DNA of 64,000 bases. Origin: Pseudoalteromonas rubra. Lineage in GTDB: Bacteria; Pseudomonadota; Gammaproteobacteria; Enterobacterales; Alteromonadaceae. How positions within the stretch are numbered: position 1 is the stretch's first letter; every line of letters begins with the position of its first letter. Positions 7,400-14,923 of the stretch are shown here, piece after piece. The position numbers and the translations under genes are program-made. Location: NCBI RefSeq assembly GCF_000238295.3, contig NZ_AHCD03000030.1, positions 1 to 64,000 on the forward strand. Reading direction: 5' to 3'. The notes below the pieces were generated by a model. The model searched no databases. It was not told the origin of the DNA and was given only the letters and a program-made list of their open reading frames with translations.

Positions 7400-8675
7400 A
7401 GTTACATGGACACCCACCCTAAACTGGCGTACGGAATGTACGCCGTCTACCTTTAGGTAATGCTCAATGGATTGAGGATGCTAGATTATGCCAATGGCAA
7501 GGAAGAAGCAGGTCAGCTTATCAGACACTAAGTACTACCACTGCATATCCCGGTGTGTTCGCCGGGCATTTCTGTGCGGCAAAGACCGCGTCACGGGCAA
7601 GTCTTATGAACATCGGCGAGACTGGGTTGAGGAAAAATTGCTGACCCTTGCGAAGGTGTTTTGCATTGATGTGTGTGGCTATGCCGTTATGAGCAATCAT
7701 ACGCATATCGTGTTGTATGTGGATGATAAGAAAGCACAAAGGTTATCAGATAAAGCGATAGTGCTTCGCTGGCATAAACTGTTTAAGGGCAACTGGTTGA
7801 CGCACAAGTTCATTCGTGGTGATGAGCTGAGCGTATCCGAATACAGCATGCTGGCAGCTGATATTGCTGAATTCAGAATACGTCTTGCGAGCATCAGCTG
7901 GTTTATGAGGGTGCTTAATGAAGATATTGCGCGCAAAGCTAATAAAGAAGATGGTTGCACAGGCCGGTTTTGGGAAGGGCGATTTAAGTCACAGGCCTTA
8001 CTGGATGAAGCAGCACTGGCAGCGTGCCTGGCGTATGTTGACCTGAACCCAGTCAGAGCCAAAATGGCAGAGACACCGAAAGCGTCGGACTACACGAGTA
8101 TTAAGGTGCGTATTGAACATGCACAGCAAGGCAAGCAACCCAAAAGCTTACTACGTTTTGCGGGCAATCCAAGAAAGCACATGCCTAAAGGGTTGCCGTT
8201 TGAGCTGACCTATTACATACAGCTGGTTGAATTAACTGGCCGATGCGTGCGTGCAGATAAGCGGGGTTATATCAGCGATAGCCAGCCATTGCTGACACGG
8301 TTGCAAATAGAGCCAGACAATTGGCTCAAGCTCACTACGCAATTTACGAAGGTCTTCCATGGCGCGGTGGGGCGAAAGCAAGCGATGACAGATTACTGCG
8401 AACATCTTCATAAAAGGCGACGCGCCAACTTGACTCAGTGCGAGCGTTTACTGGGTTAACACCTTCCCGTGAGTACCATTTCGATTTATCTAAGTTGAAG
8501 CTTGGATGCGCATTCGTATTGTCCGAATCTGATTATTTTCTAGAATTTTGTGCCTAAACATACGACTTTAATTGCTCAGGGCTTATAGGAAGCGCAACAT
8601 TTGTTAGTCTTGCATTTCGACTTTGAAACTGCCCACAATTGATTTGTGAATTTACAGGTGGGTGTTTCCTGAAAA
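7400..8675 (+). mobile_element. Complete Y1-transposase element, copy D
   Basis: The left end AGTTACATGGACACCCACCC at 7400 is followed by the hairpin GGCGTACGGAATGTACGCC at 7426-7444, the transposase and the right tail ending in GGTGGGTGTTTCCTGAAAA near 8658-8676. Its tail is the one carried twice by the 1221-bp duplication that follows. Confidence 0.85.
7488..8459 (+). CDS. Y1 (HUH) transposase, IS200/REP-associated type
   Basis: This is a full-length second copy (323 residues) of the transposase at 4886, with the HTH motif at 71-73 and YVDLNP near 183-188. It differs at scattered positions, for example around residues 108-128 and 195-210 (PKASDYTSIKVRIEHAQQ instead of PETSDYTSIKKRIDYARQ). 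It is therefore an older sister copy rather than a fresh duplicate. It is presumably active on the shared ends. Confidence 0.92.
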   Translation: MPMARKKQVSLSDTKYYHCISRCVRRAFLCGKDRVTGKSYEHRRDWVEEKLLTLAKVFCIDVCGYAVMSNHTHIVLYVDDKKAQRLSDKAIVLRWHKLFKGNWLTHKFIRGDELSVSEYSMLAADIAEFRIRLASISWFMRVLNEDIARKANKEDGCTGRFWEGRFKSQALLDEAALAACLAYVDLNPVRAKMAETPKASDYTSIKVRIEHAQQGKQPKSLLRFAGNPRKHMPKGLPFELTYYIQLVELTGRCVRADKRGYISDSQPLLTRLQIEPDNWLKLTTQFTKVFHGAVGRKQAMTDYCEHLHKRRRANLTQCERLLG

Positions 8676-8703
8676 CTAATCTGGCTAATGGAGGTAAGTG
8701 TTA

Positions 8704-9066
8704 ATGAAGTGTTTTTTTGCATTGTTTTTATTTTTTTTCTCAGACTTAGTGTTGGCATCTGAAAAGATATCTCAAGTTTCATTACCAAAATTGTTAAGTG
8801 TTGGTGATAATTATGATGGGAAAAAAATAAGGGTTACAGGGTATTTGATGTACACAAGGGGATTCTATTGGCTTTCTCTCTATAGTAAAGGGGAAGTTAT
8901 ATATAGTTCTGTTAAGTTAAATGTAGAACAAGCTGATGTCTATTTAAATCGGGAAAAGCCGAGCCAGCTTTATGACATTACGGGAGTATTTAAGACTTGT
9001 AACGGCTACCATAATTGTTCTGATGAGATAGTGGTTGATCCAAAAGGAGTATCGCCACGTCATTAA
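8704..9066 (+). CDS. Small exported protein, OB-fold-like (copy 1)
   Basis: The product is about 120 residues with a signal peptide (MKCFFALFLFFFSDLVLAS) and a mature part of about 100 residues. The phrase YDGKKIRVTGYLM followed by beta-rich sequence resembles OB-fold 'GKkVrVtGyl' segments. Two cysteines (CNGYHNC) may form a disulfide in the periplasm. GGAGG at about 8690-8694 favours ATG 8704 over an in-frame GTG at 8698. It lies just after the right end of element D and is very AT-rich. Family not recognised; function unknown. Confidence 0.7.
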   Translation: MKCFFALFLFFFSDLVLASEKISQVSLPKLLSVGDNYDGKKIRVTGYLMYTRGFYWLSLYSKGEVIYSSVKLNVEQADVYLNREKPSQLYDITGVFKTCNGYHNCSDEIVVDPKGVSPRH

Positions 9067-9198
9067 GGAAAATCTCATGTGGCATCCATTCAAAATCGGC
9101 GCTCAGTGAGGGGGGCACGCCCTCATCGACTTAGGCTTCTATTAAGGTGTTGGCAAGCCTTTGCATAGTAAATGTTTTGGAAAGAAGGAATAGATAGA

Positions 9199-9711
9199 TT
9201 GAAATATATCATAGTAGTTATATTTTTAACTTTGACCGTCTCATGCCAGCGGTATACAGATACTTTTCGTTATATTTCTTTGGAAGGGAATGAAAAAGTT
9301 GTTGAGGTAGCGAGCGGGATTATCAATAACCCAAAGGTGAAGCTTGAGAAAGAAATCGTTCTGTCTTATAAGCTTGAAAGGGAAAACTACAGTATTTTCT
9401 TTACGATTGGCAGTAGCGGATTAATGCCAAACATCATTGTGTATTCTAAAGGGAGGCTAGAGCAAATAGCGCCTAAAATTGTTCCAAAAAGGTTTAGAAG
9501 AAATAAAAAAGATGATATTCCTCAATGCAACCTTAGTTACATTGTTCGCAGTGAGACAGCTTTTGAAATTGTAGTACCAATATGCTTTGATTTTAGTGGC
9601 GGTAATTTTATTTCTTTTGATGTCTTAATTGACTCAGAAATAGTTGGCAAAGAAGATCTTAAGTTTACCTTGAGAGAAGCTGGAGAATATGAAACTGTTG
9701 ATGGTATTTAG
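9199..9711 (+). CDS. Putative lipoprotein of unknown function (copy 1)
   Basis: TTG at 9199 is preceded by AAGGA at 9185-9189 (9-base spacing) and gives MKYIIVVIFLTLTVSCQ, a short signal ending in a lipobox-like VSC. An ATG at 9172 is in frame but lacks a ribosome site and would add nine residues before the signal. The mature part of about 155 residues is beta-rich, with a conserved-looking CNLSYIVRSE ... VPICFDFSGG section. No family recognised. It follows the OB-fold-like gene by about 130 bp and may form a pair with it. Confidence 0.65.
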   Translation: MKYIIVVIFLTLTVSCQRYTDTFRYISLEGNEKVVEVASGIINNPKVKLEKEIVLSYKLERENYSIFFTIGSSGLMPNIIVYSKGRLEQIAPKIVPKRFRRNKKDDIPQCNLSYIVRSETAFEIVVPICFDFSGGNFISFDVLIDSEIVGKEDLKFTLREAGEYETVDGI

Positions 9712-9924
9712 TAAGGTTAAGCTTGGATGCGCATTCGTATTGTCCGAATCTGATTATTTTCTAGAATTTTGTGCCTAAACATACGACTTTAATTGCTCAG
9801 GGCTTATAGGAAGCGCAACATTTGTTAGTCTTGCATTTCGACTTTGAAACTGCCCACAATTGATTTGTGAATTTACAGGTGGGTGTTTCCTGAAAACTAA
9901 TCTGGCTAATGGAGGTAAGTGTTA

Positions 9925-10287
9925 ATGAAGTGTTTTTTTGCATTGTTTTTATTTTTTTTCTCAGACTTAGTGTTGGCATCTGAAAAGATATCTCAAGTTT
10001 CATTACCAAAATTGTTAAGTGTTGGTGATAATTATGATGGGAAAAAAATAAGGGTTACAGGGTATTTGATGTACACAAGGGGATTCTATTGGCTTTCTCT
10101 CTATAGTAAAGGGGAAGTTATATATAGTTCTGTTAAGTTAAATGTAGAACAAGCTGATGTCTATTTAAATCGGGAAAAGCCGAGCCAGCTTTATGACATT
10201 ACGGGAGTATTTAAGACTTGTAACGGCTACCATAATTGTTCTGATGAGATAGTGGTTGATCCAAAAGGAGTATCGCCACGTCATTAA
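9925..10287 (+). CDS. Small exported protein, OB-fold-like (copy 2)
   Basis: The protein is identical to that at 8704-9066, with the same GGAGG and ATG start. It arose from the 1221-bp tandem duplication. Confidence 0.7.
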   Translation: MKCFFALFLFFFSDLVLASEKISQVSLPKLLSVGDNYDGKKIRVTGYLMYTRGFYWLSLYSKGEVIYSSVKLNVEQADVYLNREKPSQLYDITGVFKTCNGYHNCSDEIVVDPKGVSPRH

Positions 10288-10419
10288 GGAAAATCTCATG
10301 TGGCATCCATTCAAAATCGGCGCTCAGTGAGGGGGGCACGCCCTCATCGACTTAGGCTTCTATTAAGGTGTTGGCAAGCCTTTGCATAGTAAATGTTTTG
10401 GAAAGAAGGAATAGATAGA

Positions 10420-10932
10420 TTGAAATATATCATAGTAGTTATATTTTTAACTTTGACCGTCTCATGCCAGCGGTATACAGATACTTTTCGTTATATTTCT
10501 TTGGAAGGGAATGAAAAAGTTGTTGAGGTAGCGAGCGGGATTATCAATAACCCAAAGGTGAAGCTTGAGAAAGAAATCGTTCTGTCTTATAAGCTTGAAA
10601 GGGAAAACTACAGTATTTTCTTTACGATTGGCAGTAGCGGATTAATGCCAAACATCATTGTGTATTCTAAAGGGAGGCTAGAGCAAATAGCGCCTAAAAT
10701 TGTTCCAAAAAGGTTTAGAAGAAATAAAAAAGATGATATTCCTCAATGCAACCTTAGTTACATTGTTCGCAGTGAGACAGCTTTTGAAATTGTAGTACCA
10801 ATATGCTTTGATTTTAGTGGCGGTAATTTTATTTCTTTTGATGTCTTAATTGACTCAGAAATAGTTGGCAAAGAAGATCTTAAGTTTACCTTGAGAGAAG
10901 CTGGAGAATATGAAACTGTTGATGGTATTTAG
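10420..10932 (+). CDS. Putative lipoprotein of unknown function (copy 2)
   Basis: The protein is identical to that at 9199-9711, with TTG start and AAGGA site. It arose from the same tandem duplication. Confidence 0.65.
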   Translation: MKYIIVVIFLTLTVSCQRYTDTFRYISLEGNEKVVEVASGIINNPKVKLEKEIVLSYKLERENYSIFFTIGSSGLMPNIIVYSKGRLEQIAPKIVPKRFRRNKKDDIPQCNLSYIVRSETAFEIVVPICFDFSGGNFISFDVLIDSEIVGKEDLKFTLREAGEYETVDGI

Positions 10933-10951
10933 TAAGGTTAGTGCAAAAGCT

Positions 10952-11087
10952 ACATGGACACCGACCAAAAATCTTAGACATTCAGTCTGGGCTTTTGGGT
11001 GGGGGATGAGGTGGACACGCCTAAATCGGCGTTAGTTGACCACTACACAGTCGCCTTGTGAATTTACGGGTGGGTGTCTCCTGAAAA
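10952..11087. mobile_element. Mini hairpin element copy 3 plus short element remnant
   Basis: 10952-11008 repeats the mini hairpin (ACATGGACACCGACC ... CTTTTGGGTGGGGG, with mismatches in the left arm). Directly after it, 11011-11087 starts GTGGACACGCCTAAA and ends GGGTGGGTGTCTCCTGAAAA. This is like a left end joined to a right end with almost everything between deleted (about 75 bp). Confidence 0.65.
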
Positions 11088-11128
11088 TCATTTAGCGGGA
11101 GAGTTTCTCAATTAATAAGGGGGATTAA

Positions 11129-11716
11129 ATTAAAAAATTTATAGTTTTACTCACAATTTATTTTAGTGGCAGTTTTTATAGTTTAGGGTGCGGGAAAGCA
11201 GATGGTCTTGCTTTGTGTATCAAATCAAAGCCGCTACTATCCTATAAGTTATGTGAAGAATACAGTGTTGATCTTCTTAATTCAGATACAGTGAATGAAT
11301 GCCTTGAAACCTATAAAAGTTTGGTTTTTGATGGCACGATTGCAAAAGAGAAATATATTAAGTTTGTTTATCAAGCAGTGGAAGAAGGTTTCTCTTCAGC
11401 TAAAAGAGTTGTTTATAGTGACAGGAAAGGTATGTTTGATAATTACACAAAGGAAGAGAAAGAAAAGCTATTGTATGAGTCTGCGTACCAGTGTGATATT
11501 GAAGCTATTCAAAAAGTGGTAAGAAAAGAAATAAAAATGAGCTCGCCGGAAGCATATAAATGGAATTATGTGTTGTTGCTGCAAGACATAGGTATTGATA
11601 AAAAAGAAGCGATAGTTGAAGACTTAAAATCTGTTACTGGTGTTCAAAATAAAATGACCGAGCTTCTTAATTTTCTATCGAAATTTAGTTGTAGCGAGGG
11701 TGTAACCTATAGATAA
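11129..11716 (+). CDS. Putative lipoprotein with apparent ATT start codon
   Basis: The frame from the first in-frame start-like codon at 11213 (TTG) would lack any export signal. Reading upstream in the same frame gives I-KKFIVLLTIYFSGSFYSLGC from an ATT at 11129, immediately after an in-frame stop. This is a typical lipoprotein signal with lipobox SLGC. An AAGGGGG box lies at about 11117-11123, with the right spacing for 11129. The natural start would be ATGAAAAAA; the G appears changed to T. It is either a rare ATT start or a start-codon loss. The mature protein (about 170 residues, helical, several cysteines) is not recognised. Confidence 0.6.
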   Translation: MKKFIVLLTIYFSGSFYSLGCGKADGLALCIKSKPLLSYKLCEEYSVDLLNSDTVNECLETYKSLVFDGTIAKEKYIKFVYQAVEEGFSSAKRVVYSDRKGMFDNYTKEEKEKLLYESAYQCDIEAIQKVVRKEIKMSSPEAYKWNYVLLLQDIGIDKKEAIVEDLKSVTGVQNKMTELLNFLSKFSCSEGVTYR

Positions 11717-11752
11717 AATAGGCGGTAGTTGCTAAGGCACGAACTCCAAACT

Positions 11753-11775
11753 GGCGCTCGTTGAGCGCCTTTTTT
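11753..11775 (+). terminator. Rho-independent terminator
   Basis: GGCGCTC (11753-11759) and GAGCGCC (11763-11769) pair around GTT and are followed by six T. It lies 37 bp after the lipoprotein gene. Confidence 0.85.
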
Positions 11776-11855
11776 CTGAGCAATCGCGCTAGCATGGTTT
11801 GCAATGTCAATAAGCACGGGCATGCACTGCTGACCAGCAGAGGGTGCATTTGAGG

Positions 11856-11905
11856 CCTGTCCCATAATTGATTTAAGAATTTACGTGTGGGGGTCTCCTG
11901 AAAGC
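11856..11905 (+). mobile_element. Solo right-end remnant
   Basis: CTGTCCCATAATTGATTTAAGAATTTACGTGTGGGGGTCTCCTGAAA is a diverged copy of the element's terminal 50 bases, again directly before a cargo gene. (Given here in two parts: CTGTCCCATAATTG, then TTTACGTGTGGGGGTCTCC.). Confidence 0.6.
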
Positions 11906-11935
11906 TTTTCTGCTTCCAAGATCAAGATTGATGTT

Positions 11936-12568
11936 ATGAAAAAGACAGAACTGAAAAAAATTGTTGAAAGTTATGGGTTTAAAAAAGGCCCGTCGGTTGA
12001 TAGTTCTCTTATATATTTTTATGGTGTCGATGAACGACACTCGATAGGGATAATTATATCTAATCATAAAGTTGTGGATGTACCTCAAATTCAGTACGGT
12101 ATTTATGATCGTTACCTAGCAAAGGTATGGCGGAAAGTTAGTGATTTTGATATGGCGGAAGACTACTGTTTAACAATACAGCACCCATTGAATTATCGGG
12201 TTTTGCGAGATGGCAGGGTGCTGCCTATTGAACAAGTCTTTGATGAAAAGTTCTTTAGAGCTTTCATAGAAAGCTTTATAGAAAAAAAAGATGAGTTAGT
12301 TGAACAGTATGCTGCTTCACTAAATAGCTTTAATTATCCGGAACCTCTAATTCCTGAAGAGAACTTTTTTGAAGCACTTACTAAGAACCAAGGCGTGTAC
12401 TTTGGGTTTATGTTTAAGTTGTCTAATGGGGAAAGAGTTACGCTGGATGATATTGAAGTACAAAGAGATGAATTGAAAAAACAGTATGGACTAAAAGGGT
12501 TTATAAAGAGAGATCTAGCGCTTCTAGAAAGTTATATACATAGTAACGAGGACAGTCACCAAGGCTGA
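11936..12568 (+). CDS. Hypothetical soluble protein
   Basis: The product is 210 residues from ATG 11936 (MKKTELKKIVESYGFKKG). The frame remains open further upstream through the right-end remnant, but that part is repeat sequence. There is no signal peptide or membrane segment. An N-terminal alpha/beta part (FKKGPSVDSSLIYFYGVDE) is followed by a helical C-terminal half. No Shine-Dalgarno sequence is clear. Not recognised; the low GC and location mark it as island cargo. Confidence 0.65.
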   Translation: MKKTELKKIVESYGFKKGPSVDSSLIYFYGVDERHSIGIIISNHKVVDVPQIQYGIYDRYLAKVWRKVSDFDMAEDYCLTIQHPLNYRVLRDGRVLPIEQVFDEKFFRAFIESFIEKKDELVEQYAASLNSFNYPEPLIPEENFFEALTKNQGVYFGFMFKLSNGERVTLDDIEVQRDELKKQYGLKGFIKRDLALLESYIHSNEDSHQG

Positions 12569-12610
12569 TCTTGAAACTGCCCACAATTGGCCTGTGAATT
12601 TACGGACGTT
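12569..12610 (+). mobile_element. Solo right-end remnant, decayed
   Basis: The stretch CTGCCCACAATTGG then CTGTGAATTTACGG matches the terminal part of the element, but the last GGGTGGGTGTC has decayed to GACGTTTGTG. It begins within a few bases of the preceding stop codon and lies before the next small gene. Confidence 0.6.
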
Positions 12611-12641
12611 TGTGAAAATAAACGGTTTACTAGGAGGTAAT

Positions 12642-12884
12642 ATGGGGAACCCTCTGGGAGTTGTTCTCTTAATTGTTGCAGTTGGAATTTTTTTGTATGG
12701 TGCAAAATGTATGTTGACTTTTTTCACCGGGTTTTGGGGGAAGAAAGAGCTAACAGGAGGCTTCCTGTTAAAAGGTATTGTTTCACTCATCGCTGCATTT
12801 TTCATATTCATTGTTATAACTAGTAACTCGGAATACTTTGAATTGAAGCGCACTGAGCCTAATTCTGTTAGGTTCAAGGCATAG
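12642..12884 (+). CDS. Small membrane protein, two helices
   Basis: ATG 12642 is preceded by AGGAGG at 12632-12637 and gives 80 residues with two hydrophobic segments (about 5-28 and 40-62), joined by a short loop with FTGFWGKKE. There are no recognisable motifs. It is the last island cargo gene before core-like sequence. Confidence 0.7.
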   Translation: MGNPLGVVLLIVAVGIFLYGAKCMLTFFTGFWGKKELTGGFLLKGIVSLIAAFFIFIVITSNSEYFELKRTEPNSVRFKA

Positions 12885-12959
12885 CAGCCCTTGTGTTTAA
12901 ATAGTAGTTTGTATCAAACATCCAGCTCCAAGGCAGCTGCAACAACCTTAAAGATGAGC

Positions 12960-12993
12960 ATCAGGAAAAACAACCGGGCGTCAGACAACGCCC
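12960..12993 (-). terminator. Terminator of the flavoprotein gene
   Basis: On the minus strand GGGCGT and ACGCCC pair around a 6-base loop (12976-12993), followed by GGTTGTTTTTCC. It lies 19 bp past the stop of the gene at 13012. Confidence 0.6.
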
Positions 12994-13011
12994 AGCTAGT
13001 TCTAACATAAC

Positions 13012-14484
13012 CTACCGCTTAAAAATCCCTCTCATCGGGCCTAACAGGTTATTCGGGTCGAACCAGTTTTTCAGTATTTTCAGTAAAAACCACTTTCTGT
13101 GGTAATGCTTTTTCCAGTCTCTTGAGCTCATGGGGATAGCACCCACCGGATACTGGAAGCCGCCTAGCGCCCGTGCGCCTTCGTAAATGCTTCTGTTAGC
13201 CTGGGTGAGTTGTTCAACCCGCTCGGGTGTGGGTGGAATGGCGGTACGCATCAAGGAGAAGTAAACGAACTTGTCTTCTTCAGGCACGCTGAAAAACAAG
13301 CTGCCAAACGCATCTCTTTGCTGCATCGACATCAATACCGGGCCTGCGACATCATTGGGGGGTGTATTGGCCAGGGTATCTTCAATAAATGCCTGGGCTT
13401 TTGATGCAGGTATTAGCAGCGGGCACCAGGGATGGGGCAATGTCCAAAGTCCGGCCGCTTTAAGCTGTTCCACCACAGGTGCCAGACGGTTCAGGAACGT
13501 AAAATAAGGCAGATCCTGAATGACTTCTTCTCCATACACAAAATTCAAGCCGTCGAGCAGCTCGGCATCAACGGGAGGGGTATCCGGCTCAAAGTACTTA
13601 GCCAGTTGCATGACATAGCGCCAGCCACCGGCTGGATCGGGCTCTGCGCCACCCTGAACGCCATCAAAAACCCCTTCGTCCAGCAGGCGTTGATTGTCAT
13701 TTAAGTAATGCGCTAAGTCATCATAAACCAGTTGGTAGGCTCTGACCTGGCTGGGGGCTGGCTCCAGTTCAAAGCCGGCCTCTACAATGATACCGAGCTG
13801 ACCTAGCCCGCCTTTCATTGAATGGAATAGCATGCTGTTTTGGTATGGCGAGCAGGTGATTAAACGCCCGTCACCGGTAATGACTTTGAGGTGGCAGATA
13901 TTATCGGCCATGCAGCCATGTTTGAAAGACTGCGCACCCAGACCGCCCACCGCCAGGGTTCCGCCAACACTCAAATCAACAAAGTCTGTGACAATCGGTA
14001 ACCCCAAGTTGAGCGGTACGGTTTTGCTGAGTAAATCAATCCAGCGAGCGCCAGCCTGGGCAGTAATTTGTTGATTGTTAACGTCGTAGACATCCGATAA
14101 TGTCACCATGTCAATGACAACGCCACCCTGGGTTTGCGTTTCCCCATTGGTAGAATAGCCTTGCCCTTTTACCGCCACTTTTATATCGTGCTGGTTGGCA
14201 AACTGGACCATCTCGATGATGTCCTGATAGCTGGCTGGTTTTAAAATCGCCCGGGACACATAGCGATGAATGTGGCCAAAATCGTCGGCGGCTTCGTTTA
14301 GGCTGGTTTCATCTGTGATCAGTTCACCTTCGAACACCGGAAAGTTATCGGCTAACACCTCTGGGGGTAAAGTGAGTAAATCTGTTTCATTTGCCCAGCT
14401 TTGACTTTGCAAGTTAAACCCAACAACCAGGCTACCTACCCCTATTTTCTTAATAAAGTCTCTGCGAGATGATTCTTTAATCAT
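13012..14484 (-). CDS. Tat-exported FAD-binding oxidoreductase, cytokinin-dehydrogenase-like
   Basis: The 490-residue protein begins with a twin-arginine signal (SRRDFIK at residues 6-12). It then has an FAD-binding PCMH domain (about 70-250) with GGTLAVGGLGAQSFKHG and DNICHLKVITGDGR, and a C-terminal substrate domain with PHPWCPLLIP. These segments resemble plant-type cytokinin dehydrogenases. In that family GRGHS holds FAD covalently through histidine; here the site reads GQGYS with Tyr110, so FAD is probably bound non-covalently. AAGGAG precedes the ATG. Its physiological substrate is unknown; oxidation of a secondary amine or alcohol in the periplasm is inferred. Confidence 0.8.
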   Translation of the reverse strand: MIKESSRRDFIKKIGVGSLVVGFNLQSQSWANETDLLTLPPEVLADNFPVFEGELITDETSLNEAADDFGHIHRYVSRAILKPASYQDIIEMVQFANQHDIKVAVKGQGYSTNGETQTQGGVVIDMVTLSDVYDVNNQQITAQAGARWIDLLSKTVPLNLGLPIVTDFVDLSVGGTLAVGGLGAQSFKHGCMADNICHLKVITGDGRLITCSPYQNSMLFHSMKGGLGQLGIIVEAGFELEPAPSQVRAYQLVYDDLAHYLNDNQRLLDEGVFDGVQGGAEPDPAGGWRYVMQLAKYFEPDTPPVDAELLDGLNFVYGEEVIQDLPYFTFLNRLAPVVEQLKAAGLWTLPHPWCPLLIPASKAQAFIEDTLANTPPNDVAGPVLMSMQQRDAFGSLFFSVPEEDKFVYFSLMRTAIPPTPERVEQLTQANRSIYEGARALGGFQYPVGAIPMSSRDWKKHYHRKWFLLKILKNWFDPNNLLGPMRGIFKR

Positions 14485-14923
14485 ACATTCTCCTTATCTT
14501 GCTGACGCAAAACGGTAAGCTCAAAATCCGATTTAGTACTGAGAAACTCGCGCTTAATGCAGGCCCGTATTCAGTGGTTGTTGCCCCGGTATTCAAGTGG
14601 CAGCTGCTTATATGTGCTTACTCCTGACACAGAGCCTCAGCGCTTGGTAAATATGTGTATTGGATATGTTCAGTACCATTAAATGTCTGAATTCAGGCAA
14701 GTCCTGCATCAGCGGCACTTACCTTACAGTGTGCGACGAACAGGATTTATTTAACGCGTTAGCCGCAATATCACTATATCAATATAAACATAAAGTTTAC
14801 AAGTTTTTAACCAAAGAAGAAGAGCCAATAGAACAATGGTGGGTGGAGGTGGGGAGCTCTGTGCCTATCGCCCCGTGCAGTGCATCAGGGCGCAGGCTGT
14901 GTATAAAGGTTGTTTCAACCTTG
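14485..14923. other. Gene-poor interval
   Basis: No convincing gene was seen. A rightward frame from 14660 overlaps the ABC gene on the other strand and has no ribosome site or recognisable motif. The interval probably holds the flavoprotein promoter and the end of the ABC transcript. Confidence 0.5.

Larger units (their letters stand above)
8499..9719 (+). repeat. 1221-bp tandem duplication, first unit
   Basis: The unit runs from inside the element right tail (AAGCTTGGATGCGC) to just after the second cargo gene and is repeated at 9720-10940. Only about one base of homology is visible at the junction. No differences between copies were noticed. Confidence 0.88.
9720..10940 (+). repeat. 1221-bp tandem duplication, second unit
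   Basis: This is the second copy of 8499-9719, carrying its own right-end tail (9720-9898) and both cargo genes. Confidence 0.88.

Noticed and set aside
6000..12700. Integron cassette array
   Set aside because: No IntI-type integrase and no recognisable attC pair; the repeated sequences are right ends of a Y1-transposase element.
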